From: Deltaproteobacteria bacterium
Lineage (GTDB): Bacteria > Desulfobacterota > Binatia > Binatales > Binataceae
Assembly: GCA_021799495.1 (NCBI GenBank)
Contig: JAJZAI010000037.1
Location: 1 to 35,997 of the forward strand
Direction of reading: 5' to 3'
DNA: 35,997 nt
In this document: positions 23,887-31,690 of the stretch, piece by piece
Numbering within the stretch: position 1 is the stretch's first letter
Layout of the letters: the number at the start of each line of letters is the position of its first letter
The notes under the pieces: model-generated
Told to the model about the DNA's origin: nothing
Seen by the model: only the letters and a program-made list of their open reading frames with translations
Database searches by the model: none
Translations under genes and position numbers: made by a program

Positions 23887-25674
23887 ATGAAGCGCCTTTT
23901 TGGTTATATCCGCCGCTACTGGATGCGCTACGCGTTCGGCAGCGCCTGCACTATCGCGACCGCGATATTGCTGACCTTCATTCCGCGCTTGAGCGGCCAG
24001 GCGGTCAACGCGATCACCCGCGGCGATCATTCCGCCCTCGTCCGCATCACCGAAGAGATGATCGCCGCCGCGCTGCTGATGGGCGTCGCGCGATGGTTCT
24101 CGCGCTTCGTGATTTTCAATTGCGGGCGCGACGTCGAATACACCCTGCGCAACGATCTTTTCGCCCATCTCTGCCGGCTCGATTCCGGCTTCTATCAGCG
24201 GCTCAAGACCGGCGACCTGATGTCGCGCATGATCAACGACCTCAGCGCCGTGCGGATGATGGTCGGAATCGGCGTGCTCAGCTTCACCAACACTCCCGTC
24301 ACTTTCGCCTTCGCGCTCGCGTTCATGCTCGCGCTGAGCCCGCGCCTGACCTTCGCCGCGATGATTCCTTACGGCGCGCTGTTCTTCGAGATGCGCTGGC
24401 TGACGCGCACGCTGATGGCGCGCAGCCTGGGCGTGCAGGAGGGACTCGCCGCGATCGGCGCGAAGGTGCAGGAGAGCCTGTCCGGAATCCATGTGGTCAA
24501 GGCCTATTCGCTCGAAAGCCACGAGGCCGGCCGCTTCCGCACGGTCAACGACGCCTACAACGAACAGGGCCTTGCGCTGGCGCGCGTGCGCGGCGCGATG
24601 ATGCCGATGATCAAAGGCACGGTGGGCGCGTCCGTGATGATCGTGCTGATCTACGGCGGCACGCTCGTGCGCGCGCGGATTGTCTCGCTGGGCGATATCG
24701 TCGCCTTCATGGGATTCCTCGGCCAGCTCGCATGGCCGACCGTCTCGCTCGGATGGACGCTGTCGATTTATCAGCGCGGACGCGCCGCGATGAAGCGGCT
24801 CGAAGAGCTGTTCAACGCCGCGCCGACTCCGTCGATCGCCGGCGCGGAAACGCGCCTGGAAATTGACGGCGCGGTCGAATGGCGCAACGTATCGTTCAGT
24901 TACTTCGGCGATCGTCATGATCGCCGCGAGACCGCCGCCGCCCAGAACGGCGGCGGCGGTCTCGCGAACGACAATCATTGGGCGCTGCGCGATATCGACG
25001 TGCGCATTCCCGCCGGCGCGAAGCTGGCGATCGTCGGACGCACCGGCGCGGGCAAATCGACGATGGTCCGGCTGCTCGCGCGGATGCTGGAACCGACGCG
25101 CGGCCGCGTCACCCTGGACGGGCGCGATCTTCGCGACTTGCCGCTCGGCGCGCTGCGGCGCACGGTCGGGATGGTGCCGCAGGAGCCGGTTCTGTTCACC
25201 GACACGATCGCGCGCAATATCTCGTTCGGGCGGACCGGCGCGCCGCTGGAAGAAATCGCGGCGGCGGCGCGCGTCGCGGGCCTCGACGGGGATATCGCCG
25301 TGATGCCGCGCGGGCTCGACACGGTCGTCGGCGAACGCGGCATGGCGCTTTCGGGCGGACAGAAGCAGCGCGTCACGATCGCGCGGCTGCTGACTTACGA
25401 TCCGCGCGTCGTGGTGCTCGACGACGCGCTATCCAGCGTCGACACGGAAACCGAAAAAGCGGTCCTGCACAGCCTCGAGGAATCGGTGCGCGGCCGCACC
25501 ACGATCGTCGTGGCGCATCGCGCATCGACCGTCCGCGACGCCGACGAAATCATCGTGCTCGACCGCGGCCGCATCGCCGAGCGCGGTTCGCACGAACAAC
25601 TGATGGCGCGGCGCGGCCTGTACGCCGAATTGTTCCGCCGCCAGCTGCTCGAGGAGGAGCTCGCCCGCTACTAG
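23887..25674 (+). CDS. ABC exporter half-transporter A, degenerate Walker B site
   Basis: A 595-residue MsbA/MDR-type exporter: six membrane helices in about residues 1-310, then a nucleotide-binding domain with Walker A GRTGAGKST (about 383-391), signature LSGGQKQR (about 488) and Walker B VVVLDDALSSVD. The catalytic Glu after the Walker B Asp is replaced by Asp513, as in the degenerate site of heterodimeric exporters such as TM287/288 or BmrCD. A roughly 20-residue insertion (residues about 341-362, Gly- and Asn-rich) interrupts the first NBD strand region; its DNA is an 18 bp perfect inverted repeat. Five bases separate it from the partner gene. Confidence 0.95.
   Translation: MKRLFGYIRRYWMRYAFGSACTIATAILLTFIPRLSGQAVNAITRGDHSALVRITEEMIAAALLMGVARWFSRFVIFNCGRDVEYTLRNDLFAHLCRLDSGFYQRLKTGDLMSRMINDLSAVRMMVGIGVLSFTNTPVTFAFALAFMLALSPRLTFAAMIPYGALFFEMRWLTRTLMARSLGVQEGLAAIGAKVQESLSGIHVVKAYSLESHEAGRFRTVNDAYNEQGLALARVRGAMMPMIKGTVGASVMIVLIYGGTLVRARIVSLGDIVAFMGFLGQLAWPTVSLGWTLSIYQRGRAAMKRLEELFNAAPTPSIAGAETRLEIDGAVEWRNVSFSYFGDRHDRRETAAAQNGGGGLANDNHWALRDIDVRIPAGAKLAIVGRTGAGKSTMVRLLARMLEPTRGRVTLDGRDLRDLPLGALRRTVGMVPQEPVLFTDTIARNISFGRTGAPLEEIAAAARVAGLDGDIAVMPRGLDTVVGERGMALSGGQKQRVTIARLLTYDPRVVVLDDALSSVDTETEKAVLHSLEESVRGRTTIVVAHRASTVRDADEIIVLDRGRIAERGSHEQLMARRGLYAELFRRQLLEEELARY
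24925..24966 (+). repeat. 18 bp perfect inverted repeat inside ABC exporter A gene
   Basis: The left arm 24925-24942 begins CGCGAGACCGCCGCC and the right arm 24949-24966 is its exact reverse complement, with a six-base loop CAGAAC. It is in frame within the nucleotide-binding domain and encodes a segment absent from typical family members. It looks like an inserted palindromic element tolerated in a surface loop. Confidence 0.85.
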
Positions 25675-25679
25675 GCGCG

Positions 25680-27518
25680 ATGCAGGTCGAAGCGGAAGAA
25701 AAAGTCGAGCAGGTTTACGACACGCGGCTGCTGCGTTTCGTCTGGTCCTTCGTGCGGCCCTACCGGCGGCTGTTCTGGACCTCGGCGCTGCTGATGCCGC
25801 TCAATTCGATCTTTGCGCTGCTGCAGCCGTATCTGATCAAAATCACGATCGACGTTTATCTAGCGCACCGCCGCGCGGCTCCGCCGAAGTGGGCGGCGCC
25901 GCTCATCGACGCCGCCGGACGCCACGGGATGCTCGCGCTGGGCGGCCTCTATCTGACGCTGCTGGCCGGAGAATTCGCGACCTTTTACGGCCAGTACTAC
26001 CTGACCATGATGGTCGCGCAGTACAGCCTGTCGGATTTGCGGCTCGCGCTGTTCTCCCACGTCGAGCGATTGCCGATGGCGTTTTTCGATCGCACGCCGG
26101 TGGGCCGGTTGGTCAGCCGGATGACCACCGACATCGACGCGATCAACGAAATGTTCAGCGCCGGCTCGCTCACGCTTTTCGTCGATCTGGTCACGCTCGG
26201 CGGAATCGTCGCAATCCTGTTCTGGCAGAACGCCCATCTGGCGCTCTGGGCGCTTTGCGCGATTCCGCCGCTGCTGCTGATTATCAATTTCTTCCGCGTC
26301 CGCTCGCGCGCCGTTTACCGGGAAATCCGCGAGCGCTTCGCCGCGCTCAACGCCTACCTTTCCGAGGCGCTGAGCGGGATGGCCGTGATCCAGCTCTTCA
26401 CCCGCGAGCGTGAAACGCGGCGCGAGTTCGATCAGCTCAACGCCAAAAGCCGCGACGCGCAGATGATGGCGAACGTTTATGAAGCGGGCCAGTTCTCGGC
26501 GGTCGAAGCGCTCAGCTCGTTCACGGTCGCGATTATCCTGTGGGTGGGCGGCGGAGAAGCGATTCATCATCTGATTGGACTCGGCACGCTGGTCGCGTTC
26601 GTCCAATACGCGCAGATGTTTTTCACTCCGCTGCGCGACGTCTCCTCGAAATACACGACGCTGCAATCGGCGCTCGCGGCGCTCGAACGGCTGGAAGCGC
26701 TGATGGACACGCCGGAGGCGATCGCCAGCCCGCCCGCGCCGCGCGTCCCGGCCGCCGGACGCGGCGAAATCGTTTTCGACCGCGTCAGCTTCGAGTATCG
26801 CGCCGGCGAGCCGGTGCTGCGCGATTTGAGCTTTCGCGTCGCGCCGGGCGAAAAAATTGCCATCGTCGGCCCCACCGGCTCCGGCAAGACCACGATCATC
26901 AAGCTGCTCAATCGTTTTTACGACGTGACTTCCGGCCGCGTCATGGTCGATGGCGTGGACGTGCGCGATTGGGACCTGACCGCCCTCCGGCGCGCGATCG
27001 GCCTGGTTCAGCAGGACGTTTTCCTTTTCGCCGGCGACGTTCTGGAAAACGTCCGGCTCGGCCGCGAAGATCTCCCGGAAATCGCGGTGATGGACGCCCT
27101 GCGGCGCGCGCAGGCGCTTTCGTTCGTCGAGCGGCTGCCGGGCGGATTGCACGAAGAAATCCGCGAGCGCGGCGCCAATCTTTCCACCGGAGAACGCCAA
27201 CTGCTGTCGTTCGCCCGCGCGCTGGCCTATGACCCGCGCGTGCTCGTGATGGACGAGGCGACTTCGAGCGTTGACAGCGAAACCGAGCGGCTGATTCAGG
27301 CGGCCCTGGCCGAATTGCTCGCGGGACGCACCGCGCTCGTGATCGCGCATCGCCTCTCCACGATCGAAAAAGCCGACCGCATCATGGTGCTCAGCAACGG
27401 CGTGTTGCGGGAAAGCGGAACGCATCAGGAGCTGCTCCGGCGCCCCGGCCTCTATCGACGCCTCTTCGAGCTTCAATATTCTGCCGGCGGCGCCGACGCG
27501 CGCGACGCGGTTGATTGA
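25680..27518 (+). CDS. ABC exporter half-transporter B, canonical ATP site
   Basis: A 612-residue half-transporter starting MQVEAEEKVEQVYD at ATG 25680 (the frame is open far upstream, inside gene A, without meaning). Six membrane helices precede the nucleotide-binding domain: Walker A GPTGSGKTT (397-405), signature LSTGERQ (501-507, a change from LSGGQ) and Walker B VLVMDEATSSVD with the catalytic Glu526. Paired with protein A, one composite site (A Walker motifs plus LSTGE of B) would be impaired and the other (B Walker motifs plus LSGGQ of A) fully active, the known asymmetric exporter design. Lipid, glycolipid or drug export is likely; substrate unknown. Confidence 0.96.
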   Translation: MQVEAEEKVEQVYDTRLLRFVWSFVRPYRRLFWTSALLMPLNSIFALLQPYLIKITIDVYLAHRRAAPPKWAAPLIDAAGRHGMLALGGLYLTLLAGEFATFYGQYYLTMMVAQYSLSDLRLALFSHVERLPMAFFDRTPVGRLVSRMTTDIDAINEMFSAGSLTLFVDLVTLGGIVAILFWQNAHLALWALCAIPPLLLIINFFRVRSRAVYREIRERFAALNAYLSEALSGMAVIQLFTRERETRREFDQLNAKSRDAQMMANVYEAGQFSAVEALSSFTVAIILWVGGGEAIHHLIGLGTLVAFVQYAQMFFTPLRDVSSKYTTLQSALAALERLEALMDTPEAIASPPAPRVPAAGRGEIVFDRVSFEYRAGEPVLRDLSFRVAPGEKIAIVGPTGSGKTTIIKLLNRFYDVTSGRVMVDGVDVRDWDLTALRRAIGLVQQDVFLFAGDVLENVRLGREDLPEIAVMDALRRAQALSFVERLPGGLHEEIRERGANLSTGERQLLSFARALAYDPRVLVMDEATSSVDSETERLIQAALAELLAGRTALVIAHRLSTIEKADRIMVLSNGVLRESGTHQELLRRPGLYRRLFELQYSAGGADARDAVD

Positions 27519-27536
27519 ATTCGCCCGCGCGAAAAA

Positions 27537-28637
27537 ATGGCTGTCATGAAAGTTCGCCGATGGTTGCCGCGCGCGATCGCGCTGGCTCTGGCATTCTGTC
27601 TTTCCGGATGCGACATCGGCTATATCTCGCGCGCCGCGTATGAAGAGATGCGGCTCCTGTGGAATCGCAAGCCGATCGCCGCGGTGCTTGAAAAAAAGGA
27701 CCTGCCGGCCGATATCCGCGCGCGGCTCGAAACCGTGCTCGCGGTGCGTGGCTTCGCCGCCGGCAAGCTCGGCCTCGAGGTCGGCGGCGCGTACCGCACC
27801 GTCACCAACGTCGACTCGGGCGCGATCGTATGGGTCGTGATGGCGGCGCCGCGCGACTCGCTCAAACCGTACACATGGTGGTTTCCGATCGTGGGCGACG
27901 TTCCCTATCGCGGTTATTTCAGCCGCGACGACGCGAACGCCGAGGCCGCAAAACTCGAGGCGCGCGGGCTCGACACTTACGTGCGGCCGGCGGTCGCATT
28001 TTCCAGCCTCGGATTTTTCAACGATCCCCTGCTCTCGAACCTGCTGGCCGTGCCGCGCGTCGAGCTTGCCGGCATAATTACCCACGAGCTGTTCCATCGC
28101 ACCTATTTTCTGGCGAGCAACGTCATGTTCGACGAATCGGCGGCGACCTTCGTCGGCGGACGCGGCGCGATCGCGTTTTACTCCGCCTCCGAAGGTCCAA
28201 ATTCCGCCGATGCATTGGCGGCGCGCGGAATTTTCGAAAGCGACCTTAAATTTTCGCTCTTTCTGTTGCAGGAAGAAGCCCAGCTGCTGCGGCTATATCG
28301 GAGTGGACTGCCGGAAGCTGAAATTCTGAAGCGGCGCCAGCTGATTTTCAAAGCGATCGCGTCCGATTATGGCAAGCTCAAGCCCACTCTGTCCGGACTC
28401 GAACGGTTCGATTTGGACAAAGAGAAGGTCAACAACGCCGTCTTGCTGAATTATCTGATCTACTTTCATGATTTGCGCAATTTCGACGCGCTGTACCGGC
28501 TCAATCACGGCGACCTGCGCGCGACCATCGCGCGGATAATCGCGCTCGCGAAAGGCTCGCCCGACGACCCGTTCGGCGCGATCTGGCGCGCCTCCCGCAA
28601 CGCGCCGCCGGCCGCGCCGGAGCGCGTCGCCAGATAA
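27537..28637 (+). CDS. Putative lipoprotein aminopeptidase (PF10023/COG4324-like)
   Basis: A 366-residue predicted aminopeptidase. The N-terminus is a lipoprotein signal: RRWLP, hydrophobic ALALAF and the lipobox LSGC with Cys25 as the lipidated residue, so the protein should be anchored to a membrane facing the periplasm. The zinc motif HELFH is at 183-187, and an FDESAATF segment 15 residues later could give the third ligand. WFPIVGDVPYRGYF is typical of this family. It begins 18 bases after the ABC exporter gene and may be in the same operon. ATG 27537 or 27546 may be the start. Physiological substrate unknown. Confidence 0.88.
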   Translation: MAVMKVRRWLPRAIALALAFCLSGCDIGYISRAAYEEMRLLWNRKPIAAVLEKKDLPADIRARLETVLAVRGFAAGKLGLEVGGAYRTVTNVDSGAIVWVVMAAPRDSLKPYTWWFPIVGDVPYRGYFSRDDANAEAAKLEARGLDTYVRPAVAFSSLGFFNDPLLSNLLAVPRVELAGIITHELFHRTYFLASNVMFDESAATFVGGRGAIAFYSASEGPNSADALAARGIFESDLKFSLFLLQEEAQLLRLYRSGLPEAEILKRRQLIFKAIASDYGKLKPTLSGLERFDLDKEKVNNAVLLNYLIYFHDLRNFDALYRLNHGDLRATIARIIALAKGSPDDPFGAIWRASRNAPPAAPERVAR

Positions 28638-28675
28638 AGCGATCGGCGTGCGCCGGAACGCGCGGCCCAACCTAA

Positions 28676-28811
28676 GGAAGCTCCGCAAAAGGTCCATCCC
28701 GTCATTCTGAGCGCAGCGAAGAATCCCGGGATTCCCTTCGTGAGACTCAGGGCAAGCTTTCACTCCGCTGCGCTCCGTTCAGAATGACAAACCGGATTGC
28801 GCGGAGCTTCC
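28676..28811. repeat. Nested inverted-repeat (REP/MITE-like) element
   Basis: Outer arms GGAAGCTCCGC (28676-28686) and GCGGAGCTTCC (28801-28811) are perfect complements; inside, GTCATTCTGA (28701-28710) pairs with TCAGAATGAC (28779-28788), and CGCAGCG with CGCTGCG. GTCATTCTGAGCGCAGCGAA resembles, from memory, a dispersed repeat seen in many unrelated bacterial genomes. It fills the space between two converging genes and ends at the stop codon of the hydrolase, so it could also work as a two-way terminator. Confidence 0.8.
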
Positions 28812-29441
28812 CTAAAGCGCCGCCAGCATCGCCTCGATTCCACTCTGCAATTCGGGCTCGAAGCCGCCGAAAAAATGATCCGCGCCCGCGACGATGCGCA
28901 TCTGTCCGCGCGCGCCCAGATGTTCATGCAATGCTTTAAGTTTTGACGCCGGACAGTAGCCGTCCTGGTCGCCCGCGATGAGCATCACGGCCCCGCCGAA
29001 GCGATCCAACCCCGCCGGCTCCATCATTCCGATCGGCAGCGCAATGAGCACGAGCGCCGTCAGATCGGATATCTTCGGCGCCGCCGCCGCGGCCGCCATC
29101 GCGCCAAAAGAATATCCCGTCAGCACGGCGCCCTGCGCAGCCACTCCTGGCTGGGCGGTCAGCCATTTGATCGCCGCCGCGGCGTCGCCGGCCTCGCCAC
29201 GGCCGCCGTCGTGCTCGCCTTCGCTTTGACCGACGCCGCGGAAATTAAACCGCAGTGTCGCCCAGCCTTTCGACCACATCGCCGCCAGCGCCGCATCCAC
29301 GACGTTGTTGTACATCGTGCCGCCGTACAGCGGATGGGGGTGACAGACCACGCATCCGCAGGCGCCAGGATTCGCCGGCGGCGCGTACAACCCTTCGAGC
29401 GTCAATCCGTCCGAATCGAAACTAACCGGCTGTTCGCGCAT
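28812..29441 (-). CDS. Alpha/beta hydrolase (COG2945-like)
   Basis: A 209-residue serine hydrolase of the small dienelactone-hydrolase-like type. The oxyanion region CHPHPLYGGTMYNNV, FNFRGVGQSEG, the nucleophile elbow GYSFG (Ser111), the acid in AGDQDGYC (Asp158 or Asp160) and His189 (GADHFFGG) complete a triad. It has no signal peptide. GGGGG lies before ATG 29441. It is divergent from the Mut7-C gene. Natural substrate is unknown; an ester or thioester hydrolase is likely. Confidence 0.92.
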   Translation of the reverse strand: MREQPVSFDSDGLTLEGLYAPPANPGACGCVVCHPHPLYGGTMYNNVVDAALAAMWSKGWATLRFNFRGVGQSEGEHDGGRGEAGDAAAAIKWLTAQPGVAAQGAVLTGYSFGAMAAAAAAPKISDLTALVLIALPIGMMEPAGLDRFGGAVMLIAGDQDGYCPASKLKALHEHLGARGQMRIVAGADHFFGGFEPELQSGIEAMLAAL

Positions 29442-29508
29442 CTTGCCCCCGCATAAAATTAAAGCATCGCTTTAGTTTTCCGAAAATCCGACAACCGTTG
29501 TCCGGCCT

Positions 29509-29517
29509 TGCTATACT
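29509..29517 (+). promoter_or_regulatory. Extended -10 promoter upstream of the Mut7-C gene
   Basis: TGCTATACT is an extended -10 (TG-n-TATACT). CCGACA at 29488-29493, 18 bases upstream, could be a weak -35. The -10 ends 13 bases before ATG 29531. It probably drives the Mut7-C and O-methyltransferase genes. Confidence 0.5.
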
Positions 29518-29530
29518 ATGAGAGCCGGCT

Positions 29531-30037
29531 ATGAGGGAACCTTGCCCATCGCGCCGCTTCGCCGCCGATCGGACGCTTGGCCGCTTGGCCAAATGGCTCC
29601 GGTTGCTCGGCGCCGACGTGCTCTGCGATCCGTCTCTGGACGCCGCACAACTGCTGCGCCGGGCGCGCGCTGAAGAACGCACGCTGCTCACGCGCGACAA
29701 GCGGCTGCGCACCGCCGACGACGCTTATTATGTCGCGAGCAACGATTTTCGCGCACAATTGCGCGACGTAATGGCGCGCTTCCCTCTCGATTCCCGGCCG
29801 GCGATGCTTTCCCGATGTTCCCGCTGCAATGGCGAATTGCGCAAGGCGGATCGCGACGCCGTGCGCCGGCGCGTGCCGCCTTTCGTTTATGCGAGCCAGA
29901 ATGAATTCGGGGCGTGCGACCGATGCGGCCATATCTATTGGAACGCCACGCATCCTGAACGCATCCTGCGCGAACTCAACGCGGTCCTTTCCGGAGGCCG
30001 TCCTGGTCGCGGTTTGGAGCGGCCATCCGAGGAGTAA
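29531..30037 (+). CDS. Mut7-C RNase domain protein with zinc ribbon
   Basis: A 168-residue PIN-like protein (PF01927, Mut7-C). RFAADRTLGRLAKWLRLLGA with its Asp and LLTRDKRLR with a second Asp are the conserved acidic core; the C-terminal half has two Cys pairs (CSRCNG and CDRCGHIYW) forming the expected zinc ribbon. The family is predicted to cleave RNA, with little experimental work. It is followed 12 bases later by the O-methyltransferase gene. Confidence 0.93.
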   Translation: MREPCPSRRFAADRTLGRLAKWLRLLGADVLCDPSLDAAQLLRRARAEERTLLTRDKRLRTADDAYYVASNDFRAQLRDVMARFPLDSRPAMLSRCSRCNGELRKADRDAVRRRVPPFVYASQNEFGACDRCGHIYWNATHPERILRELNAVLSGGRPGRGLERPSEE

Positions 30038-30049
30038 TAGGCTCAGGGT

Positions 30050-30715
30050 ATGACTTCCGACGGAAAATTTCTCAAGCTCGATGCCGGACTTTACGACTAT
30101 CTCGTGAATCACGGCCACAATGGCGATCCACTCTTGCGCGAGCTCGCCGAAGAAACCGCGCGCAAGCTCGGCCGGATGAGCACGATGCAAATCGCGCCTG
30201 AGCAGGGCGTTCTGATGACCATCCTGGCGCGCGCGACCGGCGCGCGTTCGGCGATCGAGATTGGCACTTTCACGGGCTACAGCTCGATATGCATCGCGCG
30301 CGGATTGCCACCAGACGGCCATCTCTTGTGCTGCGACGTGAGCGAGGAATGGACCGCGGTGGCGCGCAAATACTGGGAACTGGCGGGAGTGACGGGCCAA
30401 ATCACGCTCCGGATCGGGCCGGCGCTAGAGACCCTGCGCGCGCTGCCGGCCGGCGAATCGTTTGATTTCGCCTTTATCGACGCCGACAAGACCAATTACC
30501 AGAATTATTACGAAGAAGCGCTCGCGCGGATGCGTCCGAACGGGCTCATCCTGATCGACAACGTGCTGTGGAACGGCGCGGTCGTGAATCCGCGCAGCCA
30601 GACCGACGACACCCGCGCGATTCGCGCGCTCAATGATTTTATCGCGGCCGATCGGCGCGTCGATGCGGTCATGATTCCGGTGTCTGACGGACTCACAATC
30701 TGCCGCAAACGCTGA
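30050..30715 (+). CDS. SAM-dependent O-methyltransferase (CCoAOMT/COMT type)
   Basis: A 221-residue class I methyltransferase of the PF01596 group. The SAM motif is EIGTFTGYSS, the metal-site motifs are FIDADKTNY and LIDNVLWNGAV, and the end is VSDGLTICRKR, all typical. Enzymes of this type methylate catechol-like hydroxyls in a metal-dependent way; bacterial substrates are mostly unknown. It is between the Mut7-C gene and the BKACE gene (35 bases), on the same strand. Confidence 0.95.
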   Translation: MTSDGKFLKLDAGLYDYLVNHGHNGDPLLRELAEETARKLGRMSTMQIAPEQGVLMTILARATGARSAIEIGTFTGYSSICIARGLPPDGHLLCCDVSEEWTAVARKYWELAGVTGQITLRIGPALETLRALPAGESFDFAFIDADKTNYQNYYEEALARMRPNGLILIDNVLWNGAVVNPRSQTDDTRAIRALNDFIAADRRVDAVMIPVSDGLTICRKR

Positions 30716-30750
30716 CGCGCACGGGTTTTGCGCCTTGCCGGGGTTTCGCG

Positions 30751-31629
30751 ATGGACAAATTGATAATCGAAGTGCGGATCAACGAATACGCGTCGCGCCG
30801 CCGCAACCCTCACGTACCCTTCAGTCCGGATGAGATCGCCGCCGACGCGCTTGAATGCCTCAACGCGGGAGCCGCGATTATCCATTATCACGCGCGCGAT
30901 CCCATTTCCGGCGCGCCGTCGGCCCGCGCCGAGGACTACGCCGCGACCGCGCGCAAAATCAAGGCCACCAGCGATCTTCTGATCATGCCCACGCTCGGAG
31001 CGTGGACGTTGCCGTCGCCCGAGGCGCGGATGAGCCATATCGTCGCGATGGCGAAAGATCCGGCGACGCGGCCCGATTTCGCGCCGATCGACATGGGCAC
31101 CAGCAACGTCGACGCCTACGACGCGCGCGGCCGCCGGTTCACGTCCGACGAAACCGTTTACCTGAACACGACGCGCACGCTGCAATATTTCGCCCGCACG
31201 ATCCGCGCATCAGGCGTGAGGCCGGTCGCGGTATGGTGGAACGTCAGCGCGATCCGCACGACCGCCGCTTTCGTCGATGCGGGATTGTTCGAGCAGCCGG
31301 TCTATGGGCAAATCGTGCTGACCGAAGGCGGGCTTTTCGCGGGAAACCCCGGCACGGTGCGCGGCATGCAAGCGATGGCCGACTTTATTCCGCATCCGCT
31401 CAGGACGCCATGGTCGGTGATGTGCGTGGGCGGAAATCTGTTCCCCGTCGCCGGCGCCGCTATCGAGCGCGGCGGCCATATCGCGATCGGACTTGGCGAC
31501 TGCGCCTATGCTGAGTTAGGCCAGCCGTCGAACGCGGTGCTGGTCGAACGGATTGCGGCTTTGGCGCGGGCTTGTGGACGCGAACCGGCGTCGCCCGCCG
31601 AAGCGCGCGCTATTCTCGCCGCCGGTTAG
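30751..31629 (+). CDS. BKACE (DUF849) beta-keto acid cleavage enzyme
   Basis: BKACE enzymes cleave a beta-keto acid with acetyl-CoA to give acetoacetate and a new acyl-CoA; the founding member Kce acts on 3-keto-5-aminohexanoate in lysine fermentation. The 292-residue TIM-barrel protein has EVRINEYASRRRNPHVPFSP, the Zn-binding HYHARD (His45, His47), DMGTSNVD and VCVGGNLFP, and ends in the GLGDCAYAELGQPSNA stretch where the family has its usual EDN-type site. The specific keto acid is unknown. A CoA-transferase gene follows 61 bases downstream, after a possible promoter. Confidence 0.93.
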   Translation: MDKLIIEVRINEYASRRRNPHVPFSPDEIAADALECLNAGAAIIHYHARDPISGAPSARAEDYAATARKIKATSDLLIMPTLGAWTLPSPEARMSHIVAMAKDPATRPDFAPIDMGTSNVDAYDARGRRFTSDETVYLNTTRTLQYFARTIRASGVRPVAVWWNVSAIRTTAAFVDAGLFEQPVYGQIVLTEGGLFAGNPGTVRGMQAMADFIPHPLRTPWSVMCVGGNLFPVAGAAIERGGHIAIGLGDCAYAELGQPSNAVLVERIAALARACGREPASPAEARAILAAG

Positions 31630-31646
31630 CGCTTCCGGACGGCGTT

Positions 31647-31655
31647 TGCTATACA
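31647..31655 (+). promoter_or_regulatory. Possible extended -10 before CoA-transferase 2
   Basis: TGCTATACA (TG-n-TATACA) lies 35 bases before ATG 31691. It shares TTTGCTATAC/TTGCTATAC with the extended -10 at 29509. No clear -35 was found. Confidence 0.35.
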
Positions 31656-31690
31656 GCCCGAATCCATTTTCACAAAGGTCCGTTATCAGC

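Noticed and set aside
24925-24966. Hairpin in ABC exporter A as a transcription terminator
   Set aside because: It is in the middle of an intact coding frame and has no T tract on either strand.
23686-24978. 430-codon open frame on the minus strand opposite the glycosyltransferase and ABC exporter A
   Set aside because: Antisense shadow of well-identified genes; composition is low-complexity and no motif is present.
25860-28097. 745-codon open frame on the minus strand opposite the ABC exporter B and peptidase genes
   Set aside because: It is antisense to two genes with full motifs, has no recognisable domain, and is rich in Arg, Ala and His as expected for the opposite strand of GC-rich codons.
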